This document shows positions 40,801 to 48,015 of a stretch of DNA of 48,015 nucleotides, piece after piece; the first letter of the stretch is position 1; every line of letters starts with the position of its first letter. The translations under genes and the position numbers were made by a program. The notes beneath the pieces are model-generated. The model was not told the origin of the DNA and made no database searches. It saw only the letters and a list, made by a program, of their open reading frames with translations. Source of the stretch: Chitinophagaceae bacterium UBA3961 (GTDB lineage Bacteria > Bacteroidota > Bacteroidia > Chitinophagales > Chitinophagaceae); assembly GCA_002385265.1 (NCBI GenBank), contig DGDD01000152.1, positions 1 through 48,015 of the forward strand, given 5' to 3'.

Positions 40801-41016
40801 ATCGTATTCGGTAATGCAAACAATCCTGAAAGTGAGATCAGCAAAGTTCGTAAGAGCAATAGCCAGCGTTATTTCGCAGCATTGGAGCAAATCCACGTGT
40901 TGCCAAGTGTAACTTACTTAGCGAAAGTGAGAAATGCTGAACACATTGCAGGACATGCTGAGCACGAAGGTGGCGCAGAGCATGCAGAGGCAAAGCATGA
41001 AGAAAAGCACGCATAA
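37873..41016 (+). CDS. actB: Alternative complex III molybdopterin-oxidoreductase-like/Fe-S subunit ActB
   Basis: A 1047-residue fusion of a molybdopterin-oxidoreductase-like domain (about 70-740) and a ferredoxin domain (about 760-1000). The N-terminal extension KKKYWQSFTELN precedes the twin-arginine motif at residues 48-53 (RRDFLK), the known variant Tat arrangement. Four Cys clusters follow: C777/780/783/787, then CQHCDNAPCENVCP, CIGTRYCANNCP and the C...CQQACP pair, enough for the iron-sulfur clusters of ActB. Known ActB proteins do not hold molybdenum, so this half is probably structural. The C-terminus is His/Glu-rich. An alanine-rich stretch lies around 300-350. Confidence 0.95.
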   Translation: MAKKKYWQSFTELNQTETHQKLAANEFREELPVVSGEGKGIENASASRRDFLKYLGFSTAAAMAAASCETPVKKAIPYLNKPQNLVPGVADYYATTYVSGGEAIPVVAKVRDGRPIKLEGNTLSTYSKGGTSARVQAAVLDLYDTARLRTPVSISGDASTALAIDAADKAILEGLKDAKVALVTPSISSPTTKLVIAEFLAKYPGSRHVQFDAVSYSSLLLANEASFGKKAIPSYHFENAKVIVSLSADFLGTWLSPVTFAKQYAAGRKFDQKNPELSLHVQFESALSLTGSNADKRYTHAPSAEGTVAAALLGAVSGTGATGVEGALKKGIEATAEALKAAAGKALVVSGSTDPNVQIIVNAINNAVGAYGTTINWAAPLQVAQGIDSEFETLVADLNSGAVNAVVIYGVNPAYEYYNAAGFAAALKKAKISVSLSERLDETASLCKYAVPSHHFLESWGDAEPKAGSYTLMQPTINPLFKTRQFQDSLLVWAGSANTYESLFKSTWTSKLGSADAYMKALQDGVVEAPATVAGAAFNGAGVAAAVSAVSGKKGGKYELVVYQKVSLGDGKQANNPWLQELPDPITKATWDNYAIVSPQFGKEVLKIDIADSRQADKYEVFMKKPVVKFTINKKEIELPVLIVPGVHAGTIAIAVGYGRTKAGKAGNEVGKNAYQFLTYSGSTVSWTVSDVAIAKTETWYEVAQTQTHSSYEGRHEVIKEVTLKDFKANPELIREERNAELKNYGGLDNYERDGSPYPLHDRPGIKWGMSIDLNSCIGCGACSVACTAENNIPVVGKSEVLRFHEMHWMRIDRYFSGNPYDADSVQTIYQPMLCQHCDNAPCENVCPVAATNHSSEGINQMTYNRCIGTRYCANNCPYKVRRFNWLDYTGADSFKDNQLTEGVGKLDPAVFQMNDDLTRMVLNPDVTVRSRGVIEKCSFCVQRTQEGKLKAKKEGRVLEDTDVKSACQQACPTDAIVFGNANNPESEISKVRKSNSQRYFAALEQIHVLPSVTYLAKVRNAEHIAGHAEHEGGAEHAEAKHEEKHA

Positions 41017-41090
41017 TTGAACGAAACTATTGACCCTAATAATAAAAAGCGAATGATGCCCGCAAGGGTTTCCAGCTAAAAGCTTTAACT

Positions 41091-42539
41091 ATGGCAGCAT
41101 TTAAGTATGAATCGCATGTAAGAGAACCATTGGTGGAAGGAAAGAAGGATTACCACCAGGTAACGGAAGACATCGTGCGTCCTATTGAGAGCAGTCCTTC
41201 CAAGTTATGGTGGGTAGGATTTATTATCTCAGTGATTCTCTTATTATTTGGTGTTTATTCAATCTACCGTGAGGTTACTTACGGTGTGGGTGAATGGAAC
41301 CTGAACAAAACAATTGGTTGGGGTTGGGACATCACCAACTTCGTTTGGTGGGTTGGTATCGGTCACGCCGGTACATTGATCTCAGCGATCTTGTTATTGT
41401 TCCGTCAGGGTTGGAGAACGGGTGTAAACCGTGCTGCGGAAGCGATGACCATCTTTGCGGTAATGTGTGCGGGTCAATTCCCGATTTGGCACATGGGTCG
41501 TGTATGGATGGCCTTCTTCGTACTTCCTTACCCTAACACACGCGGTCCTTTGTGGGTAAACTTTAACTCTCCCTTGTTGTGGGACGTATTTGCGATCTCA
41601 ACTTATTTCACTGTATCATTATTATTCTGGTATTCTGGTTTGATTCCGGATTTGGCTACTGTACGTGACCGTGCAAAATTGAAATGGAGAAAGAAAATGT
41701 ACGGTGTATTGGCCTTCGGTTGGACCGGTTCTACCAAGCACTGGCAGCGTCATGAAAGTTTATCATTGGTATTGGCAGGTATGAGTACTCCGCTTGTATT
41801 GTCGGTTCACACGGTGGTATCTTTCGACTTCGCAACCTCTGTAATTCCCGGATGGCACACTACCATCTTCCCGCCATATTTCGTTGCGGGTGCGATCTTC
41901 TCCGGATTTGCGATGGTACAAACGCTGTTGTTGATTACACGTAAAGTATTAAAACTAGAAGAATACATCACTTTGGAACACATTGAAGTGATGAACAAGG
42001 TAATTGTATTAACCGGTTCTATTGTAGGTATCGCTTACTTAACCGAGTTGTTCATTTCTTGGTATGGTCAAAACAAATTCGAAGGATGGGCATTCATGCA
42101 CAACCGTTTGGATCTGTTCAGCCCATATGGATGGAGCTACTATTTGATGATGGGATGTAACGTATTGTCTCCTCAAATTTTCTGGTTCCGTAAAATGAGA
42201 AGAAACTTGTTTGTGACTTTCTTCATGAGTATTCTGGTAAACATTGGTATGTGGTTCGAACGTTTCGTAATCATCGTTACTTCTATTTACCGCGACTACT
42301 TGCCTAGTAGCTGGAGTACCTACTACACACCTACGATCTATGAGATCGGATTCTATGTAGGTACTTTCGGATTGTTCTTCACTTGCTACTTCTTGTTCTC
42401 GAAATTCTTCCCTGTAATTGCAGTGGCGGAAATCAAGCACATCTTGAAGAAATCAGGTGAGGCGTACAAGCCTGCAAATGAGAAAGTGGAAACAGAATCA
42501 ACTGAAGAATTCTACCACCAAGTTTCACATCATCATTAA
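41091..42539 (+). CDS. actC: Alternative complex III quinol-oxidising membrane subunit ActC
   Basis: A 482-residue NrfD/PsrC-like integral membrane protein of about ten helices, one of the two quinone-interacting subunits of ACIII. After a soluble N-terminus (DIVRPIESSPSKLWW) the helices begin near residue 45. Conserved pieces include WGWDITNFVWWVGIGHAGTL, MCAGQFPIWHMGR and HTVVSFDFA. It ends in a His-rich tail (HQVSHHH). It forms the membrane pair with ActF and probably contacts ActB. The gene lies 74 bases after actB. Confidence 0.95.
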   Translation: MAAFKYESHVREPLVEGKKDYHQVTEDIVRPIESSPSKLWWVGFIISVILLLFGVYSIYREVTYGVGEWNLNKTIGWGWDITNFVWWVGIGHAGTLISAILLLFRQGWRTGVNRAAEAMTIFAVMCAGQFPIWHMGRVWMAFFVLPYPNTRGPLWVNFNSPLLWDVFAISTYFTVSLLFWYSGLIPDLATVRDRAKLKWRKKMYGVLAFGWTGSTKHWQRHESLSLVLAGMSTPLVLSVHTVVSFDFATSVIPGWHTTIFPPYFVAGAIFSGFAMVQTLLLITRKVLKLEEYITLEHIEVMNKVIVLTGSIVGIAYLTELFISWYGQNKFEGWAFMHNRLDLFSPYGWSYYLMMGCNVLSPQIFWFRKMRRNLFVTFFMSILVNIGMWFERFVIIVTSIYRDYLPSSWSTYYTPTIYEIGFYVGTFGLFFTCYFLFSKFFPVIAVAEIKHILKKSGEAYKPANEKVETESTEEFYHQVSHHH

Positions 42540-42570
42540 TCCAATTTAGAAACTACTAGAACATCGCTAT

Positions 42571-43137
42571 ATGGCAGAAAAAAAATTTGTAGTAGGGAGC
42601 TTTAAAGAAGAAGCGGTATTATTCGATGCCGTTAAGAAAGTACGCAAAGCAGGATACAAACTGCACGACGTATACACTCCTTTCCCTATCCATGGTTTGG
42701 ATCAAGCTATGGGATTGCGCGACACCAGCATTCACACTGCGGGCTTTATCTATGGTATTTTTGGTACCACCACCGCTCTAAGTTTCATTACTTGGGTGTT
42801 TACGAAAGATTGGCCTTTGAACATTGGTGGTAAACCACATTTCGCTTTACCGGCATGGATCCCCATCATGTTCGAGTTCACAGTATTGTGTGCTTGCGTG
42901 GGCATGGTGTTGACCTTCTGCTATATCTGTCAATTGGCTCCATTCGTTAAGAAGCACCACTTCCATGAGCGCGCTACAGACGATACGTTTGTAATGGCCA
43001 TTGAGTGTACTCCGAAAACGGATGAAAATGAAGTAAGCAGTTTCTTAAACAGCACCGGCGCTACTGAGATCAATGTTCAGCAAGCAGAAACCGGATGGTG
43101 GTTAGGAACTTACGACAAAGACACCAAGCCTTTCTAA
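42571..43137 (+). CDS. actD: Alternative complex III subunit ActD (DUF3341)
   Basis: A 188-residue membrane subunit with DUF3341 features: an N-terminal ferredoxin-like strand region (AEKKFVVGSFKEEAVLFDAVKKVR), YTPFPIHGLDQAMG, and two helices (about 57-78 and 95-118). The C-terminal strand domain ends with WWLGTYDKDTKPF. It is a structural component without a cofactor. It lies 31 bases from actC. Confidence 0.92.
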   Translation: MAEKKFVVGSFKEEAVLFDAVKKVRKAGYKLHDVYTPFPIHGLDQAMGLRDTSIHTAGFIYGIFGTTTALSFITWVFTKDWPLNIGGKPHFALPAWIPIMFEFTVLCACVGMVLTFCYICQLAPFVKKHHFHERATDDTFVMAIECTPKTDENEVSSFLNSTGATEINVQQAETGWWLGTYDKDTKPF

Positions 43138-43179
43138 GAAAAACAAGTATCGGATAAACCGGATTTAGAATAACGTATT

Positions 43180-43195
43180 GAACGGCCTTCCGTTC
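43180..43195 (+). other. Intercistronic hairpin before actE
   Basis: GAACGG CCTT CCGTTC, a six-base-pair stem 22 bases before the actE ATG, with a weaker stem (ATCGG/CCGGAT) further upstream. Too short to be a firm terminator. Confidence 0.35.
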
Positions 43196-43217
43196 TTCAG
43201 ATAAACTAAACTAAGAA

Positions 43218-43844
43218 ATGAAATACGCAGCCATTTTTTCAGTAGCACTGGTAGGACTAATGATTACCGGATGCGGACATGACAAAAAGCAGCCTAAAGA
43301 TGTGTATATGCCCGACATGGCTTACAGCCGTGCGGTAGAAACCTATTCTTCTACTGAAAACTTGAAAGAACAAGGTATTTTCTACAATGCTACTCCGGTT
43401 TCCGGAACAGTGAAAAGAGGTGAATTGCTTCCTTTCCCTTACGCGAAAGATAAAGATGGTGACACCACTAACTATATTGCATCAAAGCAAGTTGCAAATC
43501 CGCTTCCTGCTTTGTCGAAAGAGCAGTCTGTAGAAGCAGAACGTTTGTACTTGGTAAACTGTGGCGTTTGTCATGGTCAGAAAATGGACGGTAATGGTCC
43601 TTTGTACAAAGACGGTAAAGGTCCGTACACTGCGGCTCCAAGAAACTTGATGACTGACCCGGTTGTAGTAAATATGCCTGAAGGTCAAATGTTCTATTCT
43701 ATCACGTATGGTAAGAACGCCATGGGTGGTTACGGAACTCAGTTGAGCACAACTCAACGTTGGATGTTGGTACACTTTATCAAAGAGAAACAAAAGCCCG
43801 CGCCTGCTGCACCTGCTGCAACCGATAGCGCTGCTAAAAAATAA
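43218..43844 (+). CDS. actE: Alternative complex III monoheme cytochrome c lipoprotein ActE
   Basis: A 208-residue lipoprotein with lipobox MITGC (Cys19) and one heme site C115-G-V-C-H119. A Met-containing loop (YGKNAMGGYG) is the likely sixth ligand. The C-terminus is an Ala/Pro-rich tail. In ACIII this subunit supplies the single extra c-heme next to ActA and may hand electrons to the oxidase. Lipid anchoring keeps it at the outer face of the inner membrane. Confidence 0.93.
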   Translation: MKYAAIFSVALVGLMITGCGHDKKQPKDVYMPDMAYSRAVETYSSTENLKEQGIFYNATPVSGTVKRGELLPFPYAKDKDGDTTNYIASKQVANPLPALSKEQSVEAERLYLVNCGVCHGQKMDGNGPLYKDGKGPYTAAPRNLMTDPVVVNMPEGQMFYSITYGKNAMGGYGTQLSTTQRWMLVHFIKEKQKPAPAAPAATDSAAKK

Positions 43845-43879
43845 TTAAAACCCGTTCAAGAATTTATAAATTGTAGATA

Positions 43880-45127
43880 ATGGCTATTAAAGAATTTTTT
43901 GAAATACCTAAGAAATTTAAGACTTGGTCTTTAGCTCTTATGGGCGTAGGTATTCTCGCGGTTGTTCTTGGATTTTTCGTATACGGTACAGGAGATGTGC
44001 ACCACAAAACTCGTTTTTGGGCTTCTTTGTTGCACAACAGTGTTTTCTTCCTGTTAGTAGCCAACGCAAGCATGTTCTTCATTTGTGCAACTACCCTTGC
44101 TTGGGGTGGATGGCAAATGAGTTTCCGTCGCGTTCCTGAAGCTATTTCAACTGCCGTATTACCATTAGGTATCGTTGCCTTGGTAGTATTGTTGGCGATC
44201 GCTTGGGGCGGACATCATATGACGCATATTTACCATTGGACAGACGAAGCTGCTGTTGAAGCAGATCCGATCTTAAAAGGTAAAAGCGGATTCTTGAACT
44301 TGAAATTCTTTACCGTTTGGACCATCGCTACTGTAGTATTATGGTATGTATTGGGTCAAAAAATGCGTAACCTCTCTCGTGAAATCGACGAAAAAGGATT
44401 CGATTCAGCAGCAGAAGCTCGTAAATATATTTGGAAGAATACCGTTTGGGCAGCTTTGTTCATTGTATGGTTCTCTTTAACTGTAATGAGTACAGTGCCT
44501 TGGTTCTGGTTGATGAGCATCGATGCACATTGGTACAGCACCATGTATAGCTGGTATACTTTCGCAAGTAGCTGGGTGTCTGGTATTTCTGTAATGGCTT
44601 TGTTTGTAGTATATCTTAAAAACAAAGGCTATTTGGAATTAACCAACGACGAACACTTACACGATATTGGTAAATTGATGTTTGCCTTCTCCGTGTTCTG
44701 GACTTATTTGTGGTTCTCTCAATACATGCTTATTTGGTATGCAAACATTCCTGAGGAAACCGTTTACTTCAACTCAAGAATTACAACCGATCACCATTCT
44801 GGAGCTTATACTTTCTTGTTCTGGTTCCAATTTGTGATCAATTTCCTCGGTCCTTTGTTAATACTAATGAGAAGAGGATCGAAGAGAAACTACACCACTA
44901 TTACTATTATGGCTTTTGTGATCATTTTCGGTCACTGGCTCGATTTTTATCAAATGATTTTTGCAAGCGTATCACCTGAGCATGTTGAATTGGGATGGTT
45001 GGATTTTGGTGTAGCCGCTTTGTTCGTGGGAATCATCATGTATGCTACTAGCACTGCGTTAACGAAGCACCCATTGATCAGCAAAAACCATCCGTTCATT
45101 AAAGAAAGTATCATTCACCATACCTAA
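43880..45127 (+). CDS. actF: Alternative complex III second quinone-binding membrane subunit ActF
   Basis: A 415-residue NrfD-like membrane protein with about ten helices, paralogous to ActC. Features include WGWQMSFRRVPEAIS, WGGHHMTHIYHWTD and FSVFWTYLWFSQYMLIWYANIPEE, a stretch typical of ActF. It sits 36 bases downstream of actE and 65 bases upstream of coxB. A hairpin begins at its stop codon. Confidence 0.94.
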   Translation: MAIKEFFEIPKKFKTWSLALMGVGILAVVLGFFVYGTGDVHHKTRFWASLLHNSVFFLLVANASMFFICATTLAWGGWQMSFRRVPEAISTAVLPLGIVALVVLLAIAWGGHHMTHIYHWTDEAAVEADPILKGKSGFLNLKFFTVWTIATVVLWYVLGQKMRNLSREIDEKGFDSAAEARKYIWKNTVWAALFIVWFSLTVMSTVPWFWLMSIDAHWYSTMYSWYTFASSWVSGISVMALFVVYLKNKGYLELTNDEHLHDIGKLMFAFSVFWTYLWFSQYMLIWYANIPEETVYFNSRITTDHHSGAYTFLFWFQFVINFLGPLLILMRRGSKRNYTTITIMAFVIIFGHWLDFYQMIFASVSPEHVELGWLDFGVAALFVGIIMYATSTALTKHPLISKNHPFIKESIIHHT

Positions 45128-45143
45128 TAGCTTCGGCTATTTT
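45126..45143 (+). other. UUCG-loop hairpin between actF and coxB
   Basis: AATAGC TTCG GCTATT followed by TT, starting inside the actF stop codon. A UUCG tetraloop is very stable, but the stem is short and AT-rich, so it would be a partial terminator or an RNA end-protecting structure rather than a full stop. Confidence 0.45.
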
Positions 45144-45192
45144 GGTGAAGTAGACATATTTGACTTGATTGTATAAAACTATTTGAATTATC

Positions 45193-46323
45193 ATGACAAC
45201 GACAGCATTTTTTCTGGTGGCGATATTGGCATTAGGATTCTTGATTACTTTCCAAATTGCGAAAGCCAGCGAATACGTATCTGTGCTGAAAGGTGAAAAG
45301 AAAGCCATTGAGCAAAGTAACAAGGTGAATGCATTCCTGATGGTGGTGTTTTTGCTTGTTGGTCTAGTGGGCGTTTGGTACTGCAATGAGTTGTTCGTAA
45401 ACAAAACTCTTTTGGTGGTTCCTTCGGCTTCAGACCATGGAGAGCAAATCGACTTCATGTTGAAGATCACACTGGCCATCACCGGTTTTGTATTCTTACT
45501 TACACAAATCTTGTTGTTCTGGTTTGCATACAAGTATCAGGCAAAAGAAGGAAAGAAGGCTTTTTACTTCCCTCATAGTAATAAATTGGAATTGATTTGG
45601 ACAACCGTTCCCGCAATTGCATTGTGCGTTTTGGTTGGTTTCGGTTTGTACTACTGGTTCCAAATTACCGGAGAAGCTCCAAAAGATGCAATTCAGGTAG
45701 AAGTTACCGGACAACAGTTCAGCTGGATTTTCCGTTACCCGGGTAAGGACAATGAGTTCGGAAGAAAATACTTCGCCAATATTGATAACTCAACAAACGT
45801 TTTAGGTCTGATTTATAAAGACACTGCTGTAGATAAACTTGACAAGAACCGCAATGTAATTGGTAAAACTGATTTGAAGGGCGACCCAGCAACACACGAC
45901 GATATCGTTCTTACTCAAACCATGTACATACCAAAAGATCAGCCCGTAAAGTTGATCATCGGTTCTCGTGATGTTATTCACGATGTAGGTCTTCCTCATT
46001 TCCGTTTGAAAATGGACGCTGTTCCAGGTACGCCCACAACTTTGTGGTTTACTCCTAAGTACACTACAGACGAGATGAAGAAGATCACCGGCAACCCCGA
46101 TTTTGAATATGAAATTTCTTGCGACCAAATGTGCGGAAACGGTCACTATTCAATGAAGGGTGTGATTAAAGTGGTAACCAAACAAGAATACTTGCTTTGG
46201 AAAGCACAACAGAAACCTGCCTATGCAAGTTTCGCCCCGGCAGAAGCTCCTGCAGCTTCTACTGACACAGCAAAGAAAATGGCTGTAGTAAGCGATTTGA
46301 AAGCAGCCGTTACAAAGAATTAA
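45193..46323 (+). CDS. coxB: Cytochrome c oxidase subunit II, CuA-containing
   Basis: A 376-residue subunit II. The CuA site is present as C310-D-Q-M-C314-G-N-G-H318-x-x-M321, with the earlier His in DVIHDVGLPHF. The residue usually Glu between the cysteines is Gln312; its backbone carbonyl is what binds copper, so function need not be lost. The N-terminus shows about four hydrophobic segments (5-23, 46-64, 90-112, 130-152), two more than the classic two-helix subunit II. No C-terminal cytochrome c domain is fused, so electrons probably come from ActE/ActA or a soluble carrier. The Ala-rich tail is probably flexible. Confidence 0.94.
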   Translation: MTTTAFFLVAILALGFLITFQIAKASEYVSVLKGEKKAIEQSNKVNAFLMVVFLLVGLVGVWYCNELFVNKTLLVVPSASDHGEQIDFMLKITLAITGFVFLLTQILLFWFAYKYQAKEGKKAFYFPHSNKLELIWTTVPAIALCVLVGFGLYYWFQITGEAPKDAIQVEVTGQQFSWIFRYPGKDNEFGRKYFANIDNSTNVLGLIYKDTAVDKLDKNRNVIGKTDLKGDPATHDDIVLTQTMYIPKDQPVKLIIGSRDVIHDVGLPHFRLKMDAVPGTPTTLWFTPKYTTDEMKKITGNPDFEYEISCDQMCGNGHYSMKGVIKVVTKQEYLLWKAQQKPAYASFAPAEAPAASTDTAKKMAVVSDLKAAVTKN

Positions 46324-46375
46324 ACAACTACCAAGAAGCGATAGAATCATTTAAGATTTTCAAAACTATTTTAAC

Positions 46376-48015
46376 ATGAGCAACGAAGCAGTATTGCATG
46401 GTCATTCAGAAGTAGGTACGTCACACGATGTACACCATGATGAGCATCATGTACACCATCACAAAGAAACCTTCATTTCAAAGTACGTGTTCAGCATGGA
46501 TCACAAAACCATTGCGAAACAGTTCTTGATTTCTGGTATGGTGTGGGCATTATTAGGTGGTTTAATGTCTGTATTATTCCGTCTCCAATTAGGTTATCCT
46601 GATCAAACCTTCCCTTGGTTGGAAGACATCCTTGGTCGTTGGGCTAAAGGTGGTAAGATCAGCGCCGAAAACTACTATGCATTGGTTACCATGCACGGTA
46701 CCGTTCTGGTATTCTTCGTGTTGACCGGTGGTTTGAGTGGTACTTTCGCAAACTTCTTGATTCCTTTACAAATTGGTGCTCGTGACATGGCTTCGCCATT
46801 CATGAACATGCTTTCGTATTGGTTCTTCTTCTTGGCTAGTATCGTAATGATTTCTTCATTGTTCGTTCAAACCGGTCCTTTCAGTGGTGGTTGGACGGCT
46901 TATCCGCCATTAAGTGCTATTGGAGCGGCCTCGCCGGGATCTAAAGTAGGTATGGACCTCTGGATCACTGCCATGGCATTGTTCGTAGTGTCTTCATTGC
47001 TCGGTGGTTTGAACTATATCTCAACCGTATTGAACATGCGTACAAAGGGTATGAGCATGACTCGTTTGCCTCTTACCATCTGGGCCTTGTTCTTTACAGC
47101 AGTATTGGGAGTATTGTCATTCCCTGTATTGTTGTCAGGTTTCATCTTATTGCTTTTCGACCGTCACGGTGGAACCAGCTTCTACCTGAGCGATCTTTAT
47201 ATTAACGGTGTTGGTGCTTTGCACAATGAAGGTGGTAGTGCCATTCTTTATCAACACTTGTTCTGGTTCTTAGGTCACCCTGAGGTATACATCATCTTGT
47301 TGCCTGCAATGGGTATGGCTTCTGAAATTCTTTCTGTTAACTCTCGTAAGCCAATCTTCGGATACATGGCGATGGTGGGTTCAATGTTTGCGATCTGTAT
47401 CCTCGCCTTCTTGGTGTGGGCACACCACATGTTCGTAACCGGATTGAATCCATTCCTCGGTTCTGTATTCGTATTGTTGACGCTCTTGATTGCGGTACCT
47501 TCTGCTATCAAAGTATTCAACTGGTTGACTACGATTTGGAAAGGAAGCATCCGCTTCACTCCCGGTATGATGTTCGCGCTTGGCTTCGTAAGCTTGTTCA
47601 TCTCCGGTGGTTTAACAGGTATCTTCTTAGGTAACTCTACTTTGGATATTCACTTACACGATACTTATTTCGTAATTGCCCACTTCCACATCGTAATGGG
47701 TGTGAGTGCGTTCTTCGGAATGTTTGCCGGTGTGTACCACTGGTATCCTAAAATGTATGGTCGCTATTTAAATAATACCTTGGCGTATATCCACTTCTGG
47801 GTAACATTGGCCGGTGCTTATTTGATCTTCTGGCCTATGCACTACGAAGGTTTAGCGGGTATGCCTCGTCGTTATTTGGATTATTCAAACTGGGAATCAT
47901 TCAAGCAATTTGCTGAATTGAACAAGTTCATTTCTACTGTTGCAATGATTGTATTCGCTGTACAAATCTTGTTTGTATTCAACTTCTTCTATAGCATTAG
48001 GAAAGGTAGAAAAGT
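46376..48015 (+). CDS. coxA: Cytochrome c oxidase subunit I, partial (3' end beyond window)
   Basis: Heme-copper oxidase core; 546 codons visible. Ligands: H107 (heme a) in TMHGT, H301 (CuB) with E303 and Y305 in GHPEVY, H350-H351 (CuB), H436 (heme a3) and H438 (heme a) in AHFHIVM. The Tyr of GHPEVY and Glu of that motif mark it as an A-type oxidase. The N-terminus carries ten His in residues 8-29, an unusual extension. It lies 52 bases after coxB and continues past the window edge. The usual Bacteroidota order predicts more oxidase genes downstream. Confidence 0.95.
   Translation, partial: MSNEAVLHGHSEVGTSHDVHHDEHHVHHHKETFISKYVFSMDHKTIAKQFLISGMVWALLGGLMSVLFRLQLGYPDQTFPWLEDILGRWAKGGKISAENYYALVTMHGTVLVFFVLTGGLSGTFANFLIPLQIGARDMASPFMNMLSYWFFFLASIVMISSLFVQTGPFSGGWTAYPPLSAIGAASPGSKVGMDLWITAMALFVVSSLLGGLNYISTVLNMRTKGMSMTRLPLTIWALFFTAVLGVLSFPVLLSGFILLLFDRHGGTSFYLSDLYINGVGALHNEGGSAILYQHLFWFLGHPEVYIILLPAMGMASEILSVNSRKPIFGYMAMVGSMFAICILAFLVWAHHMFVTGLNPFLGSVFVLLTLLIAVPSAIKVFNWLTTIWKGSIRFTPGMMFALGFVSLFISGGLTGIFLGNSTLDIHLHDTYFVIAHFHIVMGVSAFFGMFAGVYHWYPKMYGRYLNNTLAYIHFWVTLAGAYLIFWPMHYEGLAGMPRRYLDYSNWESFKQFAELNKFISTVAMIVFAVQILFVFNFFYSIRKGRK

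Overview
This window is a chromosomal segment of an aerobic, menaquinone-using member of the Bacteroidota, most like the Chitinophagaceae and relatives (family level is inference). Supporting signs are a type IX secretion C-terminal sorting domain, carboxypeptidase-regulatory-like/beta-barrel outer membrane proteins, promoters with the Bacteroidota TAnnTTTG -7 element, weak Shine-Dalgarno sequences, the futalosine menaquinone enzyme MqnC, and an alternative complex III operon (actABCDEF) leading directly into an aa3-type cytochrome c oxidase.

Layout. 1-2150 (minus): a secreted M28 aminopeptidase, cut by the window edge, and a CBM9-like lipoprotein. 2360-10726 (plus): a large SWIM-SNF2 helicase-like ATPase, a small secreted protein, a 968-residue outer membrane beta-barrel protein and an unknown secreted protein. 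10790-18095 (minus): a T9SS-secreted protein, a 1452-residue hybrid sensor kinase and mqnC. 18278-24526 (plus): a duplicated retropepsin-like protease with PDZ domain, an active/inactive pair of M16 zinc peptidases, a YvlD-type membrane protein and a fused E1 alpha-beta 2-oxoacid dehydrogenase.

24573-30667 (minus) is a tight four-gene operon of exported amide-bond hydrolases: M19 dipeptidase, S45 penicillin-acylase-like Ntn hydrolase, amidase-signature enzyme with Tat signal and lipobox, and S12 serine hydrolase. A GNAT acetyltransferase and a DUF2892 membrane protein lie on the plus strand beyond it. Two more S12 hydrolases, a carboxypeptidase-like-domain protein, purN and a small membrane protein follow on the minus strand (31573-36337). 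The hydrolase cluster is the best candidate for an undescribed pathway: it looks like a periplasmic module for dismantling acylated or D-amino-acid-containing peptides, but its substrate cannot be read from sequence.

36556-48015 (plus) is the respiratory operon actABCDEF-coxB-coxA, the last gene running off the window. MqnC helps make menaquinone, ACIII oxidises menaquinol and passes electrons through its c-hemes, and the CuA/heme-copper oxidase reduces oxygen. Small hairpins lie in several intercistronic gaps.

The only two gene-poor stretches above 300 bases are 9708-10177 and 12056-12378. The first holds a plus-strand terminator, a terminator-like hairpin facing the minus strand with no clear gene behind it, and a possible 27-codon lipoprotein ORF. 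The second holds a promoter and two perfect palindromes upstream of the T9SS-protein gene. I saw no tRNA, rRNA, CRISPR, insertion sequence or prophage. Domain assignments come from reading motifs by eye; no database search was run.
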